Position numbers and translations under genes: made by a program. Below, piece after piece: positions 52,635 through 62,379 of a stretch of 64,000 nucleotides of DNA. Each line of letters begins with the position of its first letter. The stretch's first letter is position 1. This stretch comes from Marisimplicoccus sp964437815 (GTDB lineage: Bacteria; Bacteroidota; Bacteroidia; Flavobacteriales; Flavobacteriaceae). The notes under the pieces are model-generated. The model ran no database searches, had not been told where the DNA came from, and saw only the letters and a list, made by a program, of their open reading frames with translations. The stretch is from assembly GCA_964437815.1 (NCBI GenBank), contig CAYTIE010000004.1, positions 1 to 64,000 on the forward strand. The letters are read 5' to 3'.

Positions 52635-55391
52635 TTATTTTCTGAAGTTGTCTTTTTCTTTATTAAAAACATATTCAATAACCTGAATATGCCTTCTTTC
52701 AAATCTAGTATGGCTTCCTGCTGCAGTTGAACCATAAGGTCTACGAGTAGCAGGTCTAAATTTATTAGCATTAGGATAATGCGTTACAAAATGGCTCCAC
52801 CCTCCCATATTTCTAGGTTCTTCTTGAGCCCATACAAAATCAGTTGCTTTTGAAAACTTTTTTAATTCTAGATCGATTTGTTGGATTGGTAAAGGAAAAA
52901 GTTGTTCTAATCGAATAAGGGCAACATTTTTAATATTTTTCTCTCTTCTAAATTTTAACAAATCAAAATAGAATTTTCCTGAGCAAAATACTATAGAAGA
53001 AATATCTTTTGGATTAACACCATTATCTGATATAACTGGTTCAAATTTCCCTGTAATTAAATCATCTATATTAGAAACAACTTCAGGGTGCCTCAGTAAA
53101 CTTTTTGGAGTAAATAGTATAAGTGGTTTTCTAAAACTAGTAACCATTTGTCTTCTTAAAATGTGAAATAAATTTGAGGGTGTTGTACAGTTAGCCGCAT
53201 ACATATTATCCTTAGCACACAACTGAAGAAACCTTTCAATTCTTGCAGATGAATGCTCTGCTCCTTGGCCTTCATATCCATGTGGTAGATATAATACTAT
53301 CCCATTTTGAAGTTTCCATTTATCCTCTGCAGATGAAATATATTGATCAATAATTATTTGAGCTCCATTTGAAAAATCTCCAAATTGTGCTTCCCATATT
53401 GTTAATGATTTAGGACTAGCAAGAGCATAACCATAATCAAACCCCAGAACACCATACTCTGATAAAAGCGAATTATATATTTTAAACTCACCTTTATTAT
53501 TAATATTAATAGAATTTAAAGGAAAATATTCCTCTTCAAAATCTTCTGATTTTAAAACTGCATGTCTATGGGAGAATGTACCTCGTTCTACATCTTGACC
53601 AGAAATTCTAACATCAAACCCATCCGCGAGAATCGTAGCATATGCTAAGAGTTCTGAAAGTGCCCAATCAACTTTATTCTCATTAAAAAGGATTTTTTTC
53701 CTGTTTTCAAAAAGCTTATATATTTTTTTTAAGAAGCCTGAATTTTCGGGAAGTTCCGTCACAGATTTTGCAACTTCAAGAAGTTTCTTCTTGGAATAAT
53801 TAGTCTTAAAATCCATACTCATAGTTTTTTCATCAACTCTTTTAAAATCTTTCCAAACCTCTTCCATAAATGGAGTAATTTTAGTTTTACTTTTCTTCTT
53901 TGTTTCAATTAGTTCACTCTCTAGAGATTCTAAATATTCTTTTTCAATTCCATCTGTATATTCTTTAGTAATTATTCCTTGACTAATTAATTCATTTGAG
54001 TAAATAGCTCTTGGGTTTGGATGAGAGGAAATAAGTTTATATAACTTAGGTTGGGTAAATCTAGGTTCGTCCCCTTCATTATGGCCATATTTTCTATAGC
54101 CTAATAGATCAATGAATATATCCATCCCATATTCCATTCTATAATCAAGTGCGAATGAGATTGCATGAACAACTGCTTCAACATCATCAGAATTAACATG
54201 AAGCACAGGAGATAAAGTAACTTTACCAACATCTGAACAGTATGTGCTAGACCTTGCATCAAGATAATTAGTAGTAAATCCAATCTGATTGTTTACTATA
54301 ATGTGAATTGTACCTCCAGTAGAGTAGCCTTTAAGTTTAGACATTTGTACTACCTCATAAACTACCCCTTGAGCAGCTATAGCTGCATCACCATGAACAA
54401 TTATAGGAAGTAAACTATTTGAATCATTATCAAGATCATTTTCAATTTTAGCTCTTGAAATTCCTTGAACAATAGGAAATACTGATTCTAAATGTGAGGG
54501 GTTTGGAGCTAGATTTAAATTTATCACATTCCCTTTATCACTAGTTCTTTTAGAGGTCCAACCTAAGTGGTATTTTACATCTCCATCAAAGATATCTTCC
54601 TCATAGTCTTTCCCCTCAAATTCTGCAAAGATTTGGTTTGTTGATTTTTCGAAAATGTTAGCTAATGTATTAAGTCTCCCTCTATGTGACATACCCATAA
54701 CAACTTCTGTTACTCCTTTATCAGCTGCCAATTGGATTAAAAAATCAATTGCAGGAATCAATGATTCCCCCCCCTCTAAAGAAAATCTTTTTTGTCCAAC
54801 ATATTTCTTCTGTAGAAAATTCTCAAACACGTATGCTTGATTCAGTTTATTAAGGATACTTAGTTTCTCTGTCTTTGAAAAATTTGGATGATTTGCATTA
54901 ATATTTAGCCTGTTTTGTATCCATTTAACTCTATTCGGATCCCTTATATACATATATTCCACACCTATTGATGAACAATAAATATCATTTAGGTGTTTAA
55001 TTATATTTTTTAACTTATCTGGTCCTAGACCTACAATTTCTCCTGCGCTAAAAACTAATTCCAAGTCAGTTTCCTCAAGACCAAAATTTTTTATATCAAG
55101 AGTTGGAGAATATTTTCTTCTTTCTCTAACTGGATTTGTGATTGTAAATAGATGACCTCTTTTTCTATATGCATCAATTAAATTAACAACTTGAAACTCC
55201 TTTTTTATGTTCTCGGGAACTTGAAACTTCTTTTCTTCAAACGTGACACTTGAAGTCTCCATTCCAAAATCAAACCCTTGAAAAAAAGCTTTCCAACTTG
55301 GCTCTAAACTATCTGGAGATTGCAAATATTGATCATACATTTCTGCAAAATGACTCGTATGAGCTGAATTGAGAAAAGAGAACTTATCCAT
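52635..55391 (-). CDS. sucA: 2-oxoglutarate dehydrogenase E1
   Basis: This 918-residue thiamine-diphosphate enzyme starts FLNSAHTSHFAEMYDQYLQSPDSLEPSW, typical of E1o. Other marks are VVMGMSHRGRLNTLAN, the ThDP site HGDAAIAAQGVVYEV and NNQIGFTT, and GQDVERGTFSHRHAVL. It decarboxylates 2-oxoglutarate and succinylates the E2 lipoyl group. Length is normal. It is the first gene of the unit sucA-sucB-tatD. Confidence 0.96.
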   Translation of the reverse strand: MDKFSFLNSAHTSHFAEMYDQYLQSPDSLEPSWKAFFQGFDFGMETSSVTFEEKKFQVPENIKKEFQVVNLIDAYRKRGHLFTITNPVRERRKYSPTLDIKNFGLEETDLELVFSAGEIVGLGPDKLKNIIKHLNDIYCSSIGVEYMYIRDPNRVKWIQNRLNINANHPNFSKTEKLSILNKLNQAYVFENFLQKKYVGQKRFSLEGGESLIPAIDFLIQLAADKGVTEVVMGMSHRGRLNTLANIFEKSTNQIFAEFEGKDYEEDIFDGDVKYHLGWTSKRTSDKGNVINLNLAPNPSHLESVFPIVQGISRAKIENDLDNDSNSLLPIIVHGDAAIAAQGVVYEVVQMSKLKGYSTGGTIHIIVNNQIGFTTNYLDARSSTYCSDVGKVTLSPVLHVNSDDVEAVVHAISFALDYRMEYGMDIFIDLLGYRKYGHNEGDEPRFTQPKLYKLISSHPNPRAIYSNELISQGIITKEYTDGIEKEYLESLESELIETKKKSKTKITPFMEEVWKDFKRVDEKTMSMDFKTNYSKKKLLEVAKSVTELPENSGFLKKIYKLFENRKKILFNENKVDWALSELLAYATILADGFDVRISGQDVERGTFSHRHAVLKSEDFEEEYFPLNSININNKGEFKIYNSLLSEYGVLGFDYGYALASPKSLTIWEAQFGDFSNGAQIIIDQYISSAEDKWKLQNGIVLYLPHGYEGQGAEHSSARIERFLQLCAKDNMYAANCTTPSNLFHILRRQMVTSFRKPLILFTPKSLLRHPEVVSNIDDLITGKFEPVISDNGVNPKDISSIVFCSGKFYFDLLKFRREKNIKNVALIRLEQLFPLPIQQIDLELKKFSKATDFVWAQEEPRNMGGWSHFVTHYPNANKFRPATRRPYGSTAAGSHTRFERRHIQVIEYVFNKEKDNFRK

Positions 55392-55462
55392 AGTAAGCTA
55401 TTTAGTTAATAAAATTACAACTTGTTTTTAATGTATTTTAATATTTTTCGGATTTTTGTACA

Positions 55463-56722
55463 ATGTTTGCTCTTATTGACTGTAATAATTTTTATGCCTC
55501 TTGTGAAAGGGTATTCCAACCTAACTTAATCGACAAGCCTATTGTTGTGTTATCTAATAATGATGGTTGTGTTATAGCTCGAAGTAATGAGGCAAAATCT
55601 CTTGGAATTCCAATGGGAGCTCCTGCATTCAAATACAAAAAAAAATTTGAAGATAATAAGGTTGAGGTCTTTTCTTCTAATTTTAAACTGTATGGAGATA
55701 TGAGTAATAGAGTAATGTCTATTATATCTCGATTTGTACCAAATGTTGAGATATATAGTATTGATGAAGCTTTTTTAAAGTTTGAAGGATTCTCAGAAGA
55801 TGTAATTGATCAGAAATGCAGAGAAATAATAGAAACTGTTATGAAATGGACAGGCATACCCGTATCAATAGGACTTGCAAAAACAAAATCACTAGCAAAA
55901 GTTGCAAATAGAATTGCAAAAAAGTACTCTAGTGAAACTAATAGTTTTTACTCAATTAACAACAATAGCAAACATATCAAAGCTCTAAAGAATATAAGTA
56001 TTAAAGACATTTGGGGTATTGGATTTCAGAATGAAAAAAAACTATTAAAAATTGATGTAAAATCTGGTTTTGATTTTATCAGGCTTCCAGATGAATGGGT
56101 CAAAAAAAATATGAGCATCATTGGATTAAAATTAAAAAAAGAGCTTGAAGGTATCCCAACTCTAGATATCGTGGGAGAAAATAATAATAAGAAATCTATA
56201 ACCACTACCAGAAGTTTTGAAGCTGAAATTTCATCACTTGATGACTTAATAGAAAGAATTACAACATTTGCTGTTGTTTCCTCTAAAAAATTGAGAATAC
56301 AAAACAGTGAATGTAATATGATCTCTGTATATATACGCAGTAATCCATTCAAGAAAAATAATGACAAATATCATTTTAGTCTTACAGGGACTTTACCATT
56401 TTCTACAAACTCAAGTATTGAAATCAGTAAATTTGCAATAAAACTTTTAAAGAAGATTTATCATAAAGGCAAATCATATAAAAAAGCAGGTATAATTCTT
56501 ATGGGGGTAACTCCTGAATCTACTCATCAAGTTAGTTTTTTTGAAAAAAATACTAAGAAGCATAAAAAATTAATGGAAAGTATAGATAATATAGATAATA
56601 AATATGGTTTATATAAAATTAGACTTGCAAGTCAAGATCAAAAAAGAATATGGAAAATGAATAGACAAAATTTATCTAGAAATTACACAACTAATATCGA
56701 AGAGGTTCTAATAGTATCATGA
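55463..56722 (+). CDS. umuC: Y-family DNA polymerase, UmuC
   Basis: This 419-residue translesion polymerase has the active-site strands MFALIDCNNFYASCERVF and YSIDEAFLKF, the palm/finger region (IVVLSNNDGCVIARSNEAKSLGI), and a little-finger domain with TTRSFEAEI. With activated UmuD it copies damaged DNA. It lies upstream of umuD and overlaps it by 4 bp, the reverse of the E. coli order. A TTGTACAA palindrome overlaps its start codon. Confidence 0.95.
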   Translation: MFALIDCNNFYASCERVFQPNLIDKPIVVLSNNDGCVIARSNEAKSLGIPMGAPAFKYKKKFEDNKVEVFSSNFKLYGDMSNRVMSIISRFVPNVEIYSIDEAFLKFEGFSEDVIDQKCREIIETVMKWTGIPVSIGLAKTKSLAKVANRIAKKYSSETNSFYSINNNSKHIKALKNISIKDIWGIGFQNEKKLLKIDVKSGFDFIRLPDEWVKKNMSIIGLKLKKELEGIPTLDIVGENNNKKSITTTRSFEAEISSLDDLIERITTFAVVSSKKLRIQNSECNMISVYIRSNPFKKNNDKYHFSLTGTLPFSTNSSIEISKFAIKLLKKIYHKGKSYKKAGIILMGVTPESTHQVSFFEKNTKKHKKLMESIDNIDNKYGLYKIRLASQDQKRIWKMNRQNLSRNYTTNIEEVLIVS

Positions 56723-57153
56723 TTATGGAAGATAAGATCCAAATATTTAAACCAAATGATAAAAAATCTTCTACTAATATTTTTATTAAGGATGGTATAT
56801 CGGCAGGATTTCCATCACCAGCAAGTGATTTTGAAGAATCTAGAATTAGTCTTGAAAAAGTTATAGTAAAAAATAAAGAGGCTACATTTTATGCAAAAGT
56901 ATCAGGTGAATCAATGAAAGATGCTGGATTAAATGATGGTGATATTTTAGTAATTGACAGAAGCGAAGAGGTAAAAAATAACAAAATAGCTGTATGCTAT
57001 GTAAATGGAGAGTTTACTGTTAAAAGAGTAAAAATTGAAAAAGATCATATATATCTAGTGCCTGAAAATAAAAAATATAATCCAATTAAAATAACTGAAG
57101 AAAATGAGCTTATAGTATGGGGAATAGTGACCTATGTAATAAAGAAGACTTAA
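56719..57153 (+). CDS. umuD: UmuD-like S24 self-cleaving protein
   Basis: This 144-residue LexA/UmuD-type S24 peptidase has the cleavage bond Ala29-Gly30 in ISAGFPSPASDFEE, the nucleophile Ser65 (SGESM) and the general base Lys102 (FTVKRV). RecA-driven self-cleavage should activate polymerase V. There is no LexA-like DNA-binding domain. Two in-frame starts exist (56719 and 56725); ATGA overlap with umuC favours the first. Its 3' end overlaps the convergent thiolase gene by 4 bp. Confidence 0.93.
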   Translation: MIMEDKIQIFKPNDKKSSTNIFIKDGISAGFPSPASDFEESRISLEKVIVKNKEATFYAKVSGESMKDAGLNDGDILVIDRSEEVKNNKIAVCYVNGEFTVKRVKIEKDHIYLVPENKKYNPIKITEENELIVWGIVTYVIKKT

Positions 57154-58319
57154 AGTCTTTCAAAAATTCCCGCTATTCCTTGACCTCCTCCAACACAAGC
57201 AGTAACCATTCCATACTTTTGATCCCTTCTTTTCATTTCATTTAGAAGTTGAATAGTTAATTTAGCTCCAGTACACCCTAAAGGATGGCCTAATGCTATA
57301 GCTCCTCCATTAAGATTAACCGTACTAGGGTCTAAGCCAGCCTCTTGAATAACAGCTAAAGCTTGACAAGCGAAAGCCTCATTTAATTCTGTTTGTTCAA
57401 TATCAGATAGTTTTAAACCAGCTTGATCTAGTGCTTTTGGAATAGCTTCAACAGGTCCAATACCCATATATAAAGGGTCAACACCTCCTGATGTACAAGT
57501 AACCATTCTAGCAATTGGGCTAACCCCTAATTGCTTAACCATTTCTTCACTCATTACTAAAACAAAAGCAGCACCATCAGAAGTCTGAGATGAGTTACCA
57601 GCAGTAACAATTCCACCCATTTTAAATGCAGGTCTAAGTTTTGACAAAGCTTCAAGAGTAGTATCTCTCCTAACACCTTCATCCATATCTACAACATGAG
57701 ATTTAGATACTCTTTTACCATTTTCTACAAATACTTCCTCAACAGTAACAGGAACAATCTCATCTTTAAAGTGTCCCTTATCAATTGCATTAGCAGCTTT
57801 TGTATGAGACTCCAATGAAAATTGATCTGAAGCTTCTCTTGATATATTATATTTTTCCGCAACAGCCTCAGCTGTTTGACCCATTCCAACATGATAATTC
57901 ATATTGTCTAAGTTTGCTTTATAACTTGGAGCTAATTTATAACCAGTCATTGGGATTAAACTCATACTTTCAATTCCACCCGCAATAAAAATATGTCCAA
58001 ACCCAGCTCTAACCTTACTAACTGCCATTGATATTGCCTCAAGACCAGAAGCACAGTATCGATTAATTGTAACACCTGGAACCTCTTTTCCAAGCGCTCT
58101 TGCAGAAATTAATCTTGCAACTTGTAATCCCTGCTCCCCTTCAGGATTTGCACAGCCAACAATTACATCATCAACTTTGGTTGTATCAAGTTTTGGAACT
58201 TGCGATGCAAGATGTTTTATAACATCAACAGCCAAATCATCGGTTCTATAATTTTTAAAGCCTCCCTTTTTTGCTTTTCCTATTGCGGATCTATAACCAG
58301 CTACTATATATGCTTCCAT
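57150..58319 (-). CDS. fadA: acetyl-CoA C-acyltransferase (thiolase)
   Basis: This 389-residue thiolase has the acylated Cys89 in NRYCASGLEAIS, the ELNEAFACQA motif, GGAIALGHPLGCTGA and the second active Cys in TACVGGGQG. It performs the last step of fatty-acid beta-oxidation. It starts 2 bp after the FadN-like gene, so the two steps are encoded together. Pathways for other acyl-CoAs, such as branched-chain amino acids, are possible. Confidence 0.93.
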   Translation of the reverse strand: MEAYIVAGYRSAIGKAKKGGFKNYRTDDLAVDVIKHLASQVPKLDTTKVDDVIVGCANPEGEQGLQVARLISARALGKEVPGVTINRYCASGLEAISMAVSKVRAGFGHIFIAGGIESMSLIPMTGYKLAPSYKANLDNMNYHVGMGQTAEAVAEKYNISREASDQFSLESHTKAANAIDKGHFKDEIVPVTVEEVFVENGKRVSKSHVVDMDEGVRRDTTLEALSKLRPAFKMGGIVTAGNSSQTSDGAAFVLVMSEEMVKQLGVSPIARMVTCTSGGVDPLYMGIGPVEAIPKALDQAGLKLSDIEQTELNEAFACQALAVIQEAGLDPSTVNLNGGAIALGHPLGCTGAKLTIQLLNEMKRRDQKYGMVTACVGGGQGIAGIFERL

Positions 58320-58321
58320 AA

Positions 58322-60706
58322 TTAATTTCTTAAAGGTTTTTTATTCATTAACATGTATTGGATTCTATCCAAAGTTTTTTGATTACCAAGAAGACTCATG
58401 AAGTTTTCTCTTTCAAGGTCAAATAAATATTCTTCACTTACAAGTTGAGAACTTGTTAAATCTCCACCACATATAACATAAGCTATTTTTCTTGATACCT
58501 CGACATCATAATCTGACATATAACCTCCCAACTTAAATTCATTAATTGCAGAATAAAGAGTTGAAAGACCTGCTCTACCAAGAACTTCAATGTGTTGATT
58601 TAAAGATTGGGGAATATATCCCACTGATAATTGTAATACTTTTTCTTTAGCCATTGCTATATTTCTCATTTGATTCATGCATACAGTATCTCTTGTTTTT
58701 TGAAGATAATTGATATCAAATGCTTCATGTGCGGATGTTGAAACTGAAGCTGTAGCAATAGACCTGAAATGTTCTATTAATGTTGGCATTTTTACATCTC
58801 CTGTTTTAAATGAATTAGATGCTCTCATCGCCATCTCTTTTGTACCTCCTCCTGCAGGTAGTAATCCTATTCCTGCTTCTGGGAGTCCTATATATGATTC
58901 TGAAGCAAATATTCCTGCATCACAATGAATTACTACTTCTAGACCACCACCTAACACAAATCCTTGAGTTGATGCAACAATAGGAATTTTAGATGTTTTC
59001 ATTTTCATCAAAATATTTTGAAATCCTACTAGAAATTTTTCAACTTCATCATATTGTTTCTGCATAGCTGCCATACCCATATTCATTATGTTAGCGCCAA
59101 CAGAAAACTGCTTATTATTATGGCCAATAACAATTCCCTTCCAACCATCACTCTCAGCTATATCAATTGCTTTGTTTATTCCTTCTCCTATACCCGAACC
59201 AATAGCTCCTGCTTTACTCTGAAATTCAATACAAATTACCCCATCTCCTATATCATGTAAAGTACATTCTGAATTTTTAAAAATATTTTTTGATCTAAAT
59301 GCATCTAAAATTATAAATGATTCTGAGCTTGGAACGGTTATATATTTTTTTGATTTTAAATCAAAATACTTTCGTTTACCATCTTCAAACTTATAAAACA
59401 CATCACCTCCACTTTTTTTCATTTGATGAATCCAATCAGGAATTTTTTCACCACAAGACTCTAAAAGATTAATTCCATTGTCAAGTCCTAAATTATCCCA
59501 TAACTCAAAAGGTCCATATGTCCATGCGTATCCTGTTCTGCCAGCATCATCAATTTGGTAATAATCATCTGCTATTTCAGGAATACTCATGGCAGCATAA
59601 GACAAAAGACATGCTAGGTATTCCTTATAAAATAAATTTTCATTTGAATCACCTTCAATCAAAAATTTAATTCTTCTATGAAAAAGCTCTATCGACTTTG
59701 CTTCTTTAACTAATTTTAAATCTGGCTTGATTAATTTTCTATACTTGTGAGTTTTTAGATCTAAGGAATTAATTATTGTTTTTCCGTTTTCATCTTTTTT
59801 ATTTGTTTTTTCATAATAACCTTTTCCTGACTTATTGCCAAGAAAATTATTGTCAATTAAAAATCTAAAAGCTTTGTTTTCAGGTTGATCTTTTAGAGTA
59901 GAATAAAATGTATCATCTTTTACAGTATCAACTAAAAACTTTGTAACCTTCTCACTTGTATCAAGACCAACTAGATCTTGTAGCCTAAATGTACCTGAGC
60001 TTGGATATCCAATAACAGATCCAGTCATTAAATCAGCTTCCTCAATAGTAAAATCATATTTATCAGTTAATTGAAGTAATTTGATACCAGCCATAACTCC
60101 AATTCTATTAGCAATAAAAGCGGGAGTATCTTTACAAAGAACTGTTTGTTTTCCAAGTGTTATATCTCCAAATTCCATTAGAAATTCAACTAATTCTGAG
60201 TCAGTTTCAGTTTGAGGGATAATTTCTAATAACCTCATATATCTAGCTGGATTAAAAAAGTGAGTGCCACAAAAGTTTTTCTTAAAATCTTTAGATCTAC
60301 CTTCACATAATAAGTTTATAGGAATGCTTGAGGTATTGGAACTTACAAATGAATCGTTAGATTTATATTTTTCTACTTTTTCAAAAATTTGTTTTTTGAT
60401 CTCTAGGTTTTCAACTACAACCTCAATAATCCAATCCACTGAAGAGATTTTTTCAAAATCATCATCAAAATTTCCAGTCTTTATCCTTTTTAAAAATTCT
60501 TTATTATAAATAGGATTAGGTTTGGACTTAACAACTCTAGCTAAAGATTCATCAGCAATTACATTTCTATTTTTACCTTTTTCTAGATCTTTTGGAACAA
60601 TATCTAGCATTAGAACATCAATTCCCACATTGGCTAAATGACATGCAATTCCAGATCCCATAACACCTGATCCTAAAACAGCAACTTTTTTTATCTTATA
60701 ACTCAT
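58322..60706 (-). CDS. 3-hydroxyacyl-CoA dehydrogenase/enoyl-CoA hydratase, FadN type
   Basis: This 794-residue two-domain beta-oxidation protein has the NAD-binding 3-hydroxyacyl-CoA dehydrogenase domain first (VAVLGSGVMGSGIACHLANVG) and the crotonase domain at about residues 480-690 (ASTQGFVLGGGLEVVIHCDAG, EAGIGLLPAGGGTKEMA). This order is that of Bacillus FadN, opposite to E. coli FadB. It catalyses hydration and oxidation of enoyl-CoA. It is the first gene of the pair with the thiolase. No acyl-CoA dehydrogenase lies within the window. Confidence 0.93.
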   Translation of the reverse strand: MSYKIKKVAVLGSGVMGSGIACHLANVGIDVLMLDIVPKDLEKGKNRNVIADESLARVVKSKPNPIYNKEFLKRIKTGNFDDDFEKISSVDWIIEVVVENLEIKKQIFEKVEKYKSNDSFVSSNTSSIPINLLCEGRSKDFKKNFCGTHFFNPARYMRLLEIIPQTETDSELVEFLMEFGDITLGKQTVLCKDTPAFIANRIGVMAGIKLLQLTDKYDFTIEEADLMTGSVIGYPSSGTFRLQDLVGLDTSEKVTKFLVDTVKDDTFYSTLKDQPENKAFRFLIDNNFLGNKSGKGYYEKTNKKDENGKTIINSLDLKTHKYRKLIKPDLKLVKEAKSIELFHRRIKFLIEGDSNENLFYKEYLACLLSYAAMSIPEIADDYYQIDDAGRTGYAWTYGPFELWDNLGLDNGINLLESCGEKIPDWIHQMKKSGGDVFYKFEDGKRKYFDLKSKKYITVPSSESFIILDAFRSKNIFKNSECTLHDIGDGVICIEFQSKAGAIGSGIGEGINKAIDIAESDGWKGIVIGHNNKQFSVGANIMNMGMAAMQKQYDEVEKFLVGFQNILMKMKTSKIPIVASTQGFVLGGGLEVVIHCDAGIFASESYIGLPEAGIGLLPAGGGTKEMAMRASNSFKTGDVKMPTLIEHFRSIATASVSTSAHEAFDINYLQKTRDTVCMNQMRNIAMAKEKVLQLSVGYIPQSLNQHIEVLGRAGLSTLYSAINEFKLGGYMSDYDVEVSRKIAYVICGGDLTSSQLVSEEYLFDLERENFMSLLGNQKTLDRIQYMLMNKKPLRN

Positions 60707-60754
60707 TTCTAAATAATTGGAAGTGCTAAACTAACTAAAATTAGTTAGAATTTT

Positions 60755-60762
60755 TAACTTTG
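60755..60762 (+). promoter_or_regulatory. predicted -7 promoter box of the SCP2 gene
   Basis: TAACTTTG fits TAnnTTTG and lies 22 bp before the ATG at 60785. No clear -33 TTG is present. Confidence 0.45.
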
Positions 60763-60784
60763 CTTCAATATAAACTAATTTATT

Positions 60785-61078
60785 ATGGACAAAGAAAATA
60801 TACTTGCTGATTTTCAAGAAAAAGCTAAGAATGCATCTCCAATTGGGGGAATTATAAAATTTGTAATAGATGATAATTCTATCTGCATTGATGGCACTGG
60901 ATCTGAAAACAAAATATTATTAGAAGACATGGAGTCTGACTGTACTATCATTATGAAAGGATCATTAATGGAAGACCTAAAAAACGGAAAGGTTAATCCT
61001 ATGATGGCTGTTATGACAGGAAAGCTAAAGATTAAGGGTGATACAGGACTTGCAATGAAACTTCAATCATTTATGTAA
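60785..61078 (+). CDS. SCP2 sterol-binding-domain protein
   Basis: This 97-residue stand-alone SCP2 domain has GGIIKFVIDDNSICIDGTG, the hydrophobic-ligand part CTIIMKGSLMEDLKNGKVNPMMAVMTGKLKIKGD and a helical end. Such proteins bind fatty acyl-CoA or other lipids. It is divergent from the FadN-thiolase pair, which agrees with a role in lipid metabolism. Confidence 0.9.
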   Translation: MDKENILADFQEKAKNASPIGGIIKFVIDDNSICIDGTGSENKILLEDMESDCTIIMKGSLMEDLKNGKVNPMMAVMTGKLKIKGDTGLAMKLQSFM

Positions 61079-61100
61079 TTTTTGTTTTTTGTCGAACTAG

Positions 61101-61340
61101 TTACTTTTTGTTATATATTTAATCCGCTATAAACCAATTAATATCGAAAACGTTAATCTAAAAATAAATCGTTCTAAGGTTAATTATGCTATTACCCTAG
61201 CCAAATCTTTAACAAAAAAAGACCCTCAGTCAATTGAAAAGATATGGGTACTTTGTGGATTCAAGTCTAAAAGGAGCTTTGAAGTAAGTTTTAAAAAAGT
61301 TTATGGGAAATCGTTCCATGAATATGTTGAAAGCCTGTAA
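61101..61340 (+). pseudogene. remnant of an AraC-family regulator (C-terminal HTH only)
   Basis: The gap of 307 bp between the SCP2 gene and the glycosyltransferase holds an open frame of 79 codons with no ATG, GTG or TTG start. Its end reads IEKIWVLCGFKSKRSFEVSFKKVYGKSFHEYVESL split over the second helix-turn-helix of AraC/XylS proteins (GF-x-S...F...FKK..G.S...Y). The first HTH is barely recognisable and the ligand-binding part is gone. It is most simply a decayed gene. A short protein with a rare start codon is the alternative. Apart from this remnant I see nothing in the gap. Confidence 0.6.
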
Positions 61341-61385
61341 TTTAACACTATCTTAATTTCCTGTTTTGTATTTTTTTAAATAAAA

Positions 61386-62375
61386 ATGAAAATTTTATAT
61401 GCTATTCAAACTACAGGAAATGGTCACCTCTCTCGTGCCCAAAAACTAGTTCCAGAATTTTCTAAAAAGGTAAAAGTAGATATTTTAACCAGTGGGCCTT
61501 TGAATAATTTCCCTACTTATAAACCCCCTATAAAGCATTACAAAGGATTTAAATTTTTCACATCTAAATCTGGATCAATCAATTGGATTAAAACCATTTT
61601 TTTTAACAACTATATTCAATTTTTTGTTGATATATATAATTGTCCTGTTAAGAATTATGATATGGTGGTCAGTGATTATGAACCAGTTTCTGCATGGGCT
61701 TCATTAATAAGGGGTGTAAAATGTGTAGCACTAAGTAATCAGTATGTGCTTAATTCAAAGAATGTTCCTAAACCAAAAAGATATAGCAGAATATTACTTT
61801 CTGCAATAAATTTATTATGTCCTACAAAAATTGGATATGGATATCACTATAAACCCTATAATGAAAATATACTAGATCCTATTATTAGGGATAGAATTAG
61901 AGAAATAGATACCTCAACTAATAATGAAATATTAATTTATTTACCTACATATTCTATAGATAATATTATTGAAATAATTAAAAAGATACCAGTTCAAATG
62001 GAATGGACAATCTTTACAAATGAAAGTGATTCTAATTACAAGTTAGATGGCATAAATATCAATTCTATTTCAGATGAACTATTCACAAAAAAGATAGGGT
62101 CCTGCTATGGTATAATTTGTGCCGGAGGATTCTCTACCACCTCTGAAGCAATTTTTCTAGGGAAACCAATGCTAGTAGTACCTGTAAAGGCTCAAATAGA
62201 GCAGCAATTTAACGCTGCAGCTCTTGAAAAAGAGGGAATTCAGGTATTAAAAGAATTCTCGTTAAATTATATTGATAAAATAAATGAGTGGATTAATTCT
62301 CCAACAGTCTTACATATTAATTATGAAGATAACTCTGGAGAAATTGTAAATTTAATTTTAACAACTAACAGATAA
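61386..62375 (+). CDS. MurG-like glycosyltransferase family protein
   Basis: This 329-residue GT-B-type protein starts KILYAIQTTGNGHLSRAQKLVPEF, the N-terminal donor-domain loop of this family. YDMVVSDYEPVSAWAS and GIICAGGFSTTSEAIFLGKPMLVVPVKAQIEQQFNAAALEKEGI in the C-terminal half form the sugar-nucleotide site, as in MurG and UDP-glycosyltransferases. It has no membrane segment. The acceptor is unknown; flavobacterial homologues are annotated only as glycosyltransferases. It is followed by the DinB/YfiT gene after 4 bp. Confidence 0.83.
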   Translation: MKILYAIQTTGNGHLSRAQKLVPEFSKKVKVDILTSGPLNNFPTYKPPIKHYKGFKFFTSKSGSINWIKTIFFNNYIQFFVDIYNCPVKNYDMVVSDYEPVSAWASLIRGVKCVALSNQYVLNSKNVPKPKRYSRILLSAINLLCPTKIGYGYHYKPYNENILDPIIRDRIREIDTSTNNEILIYLPTYSIDNIIEIIKKIPVQMEWTIFTNESDSNYKLDGININSISDELFTKKIGSCYGIICAGGFSTTSEAIFLGKPMLVVPVKAQIEQQFNAAALEKEGIQVLKEFSLNYIDKINEWINSPTVLHINYEDNSGEIVNLILTTNR

Positions 62376-62379
62376 TACA

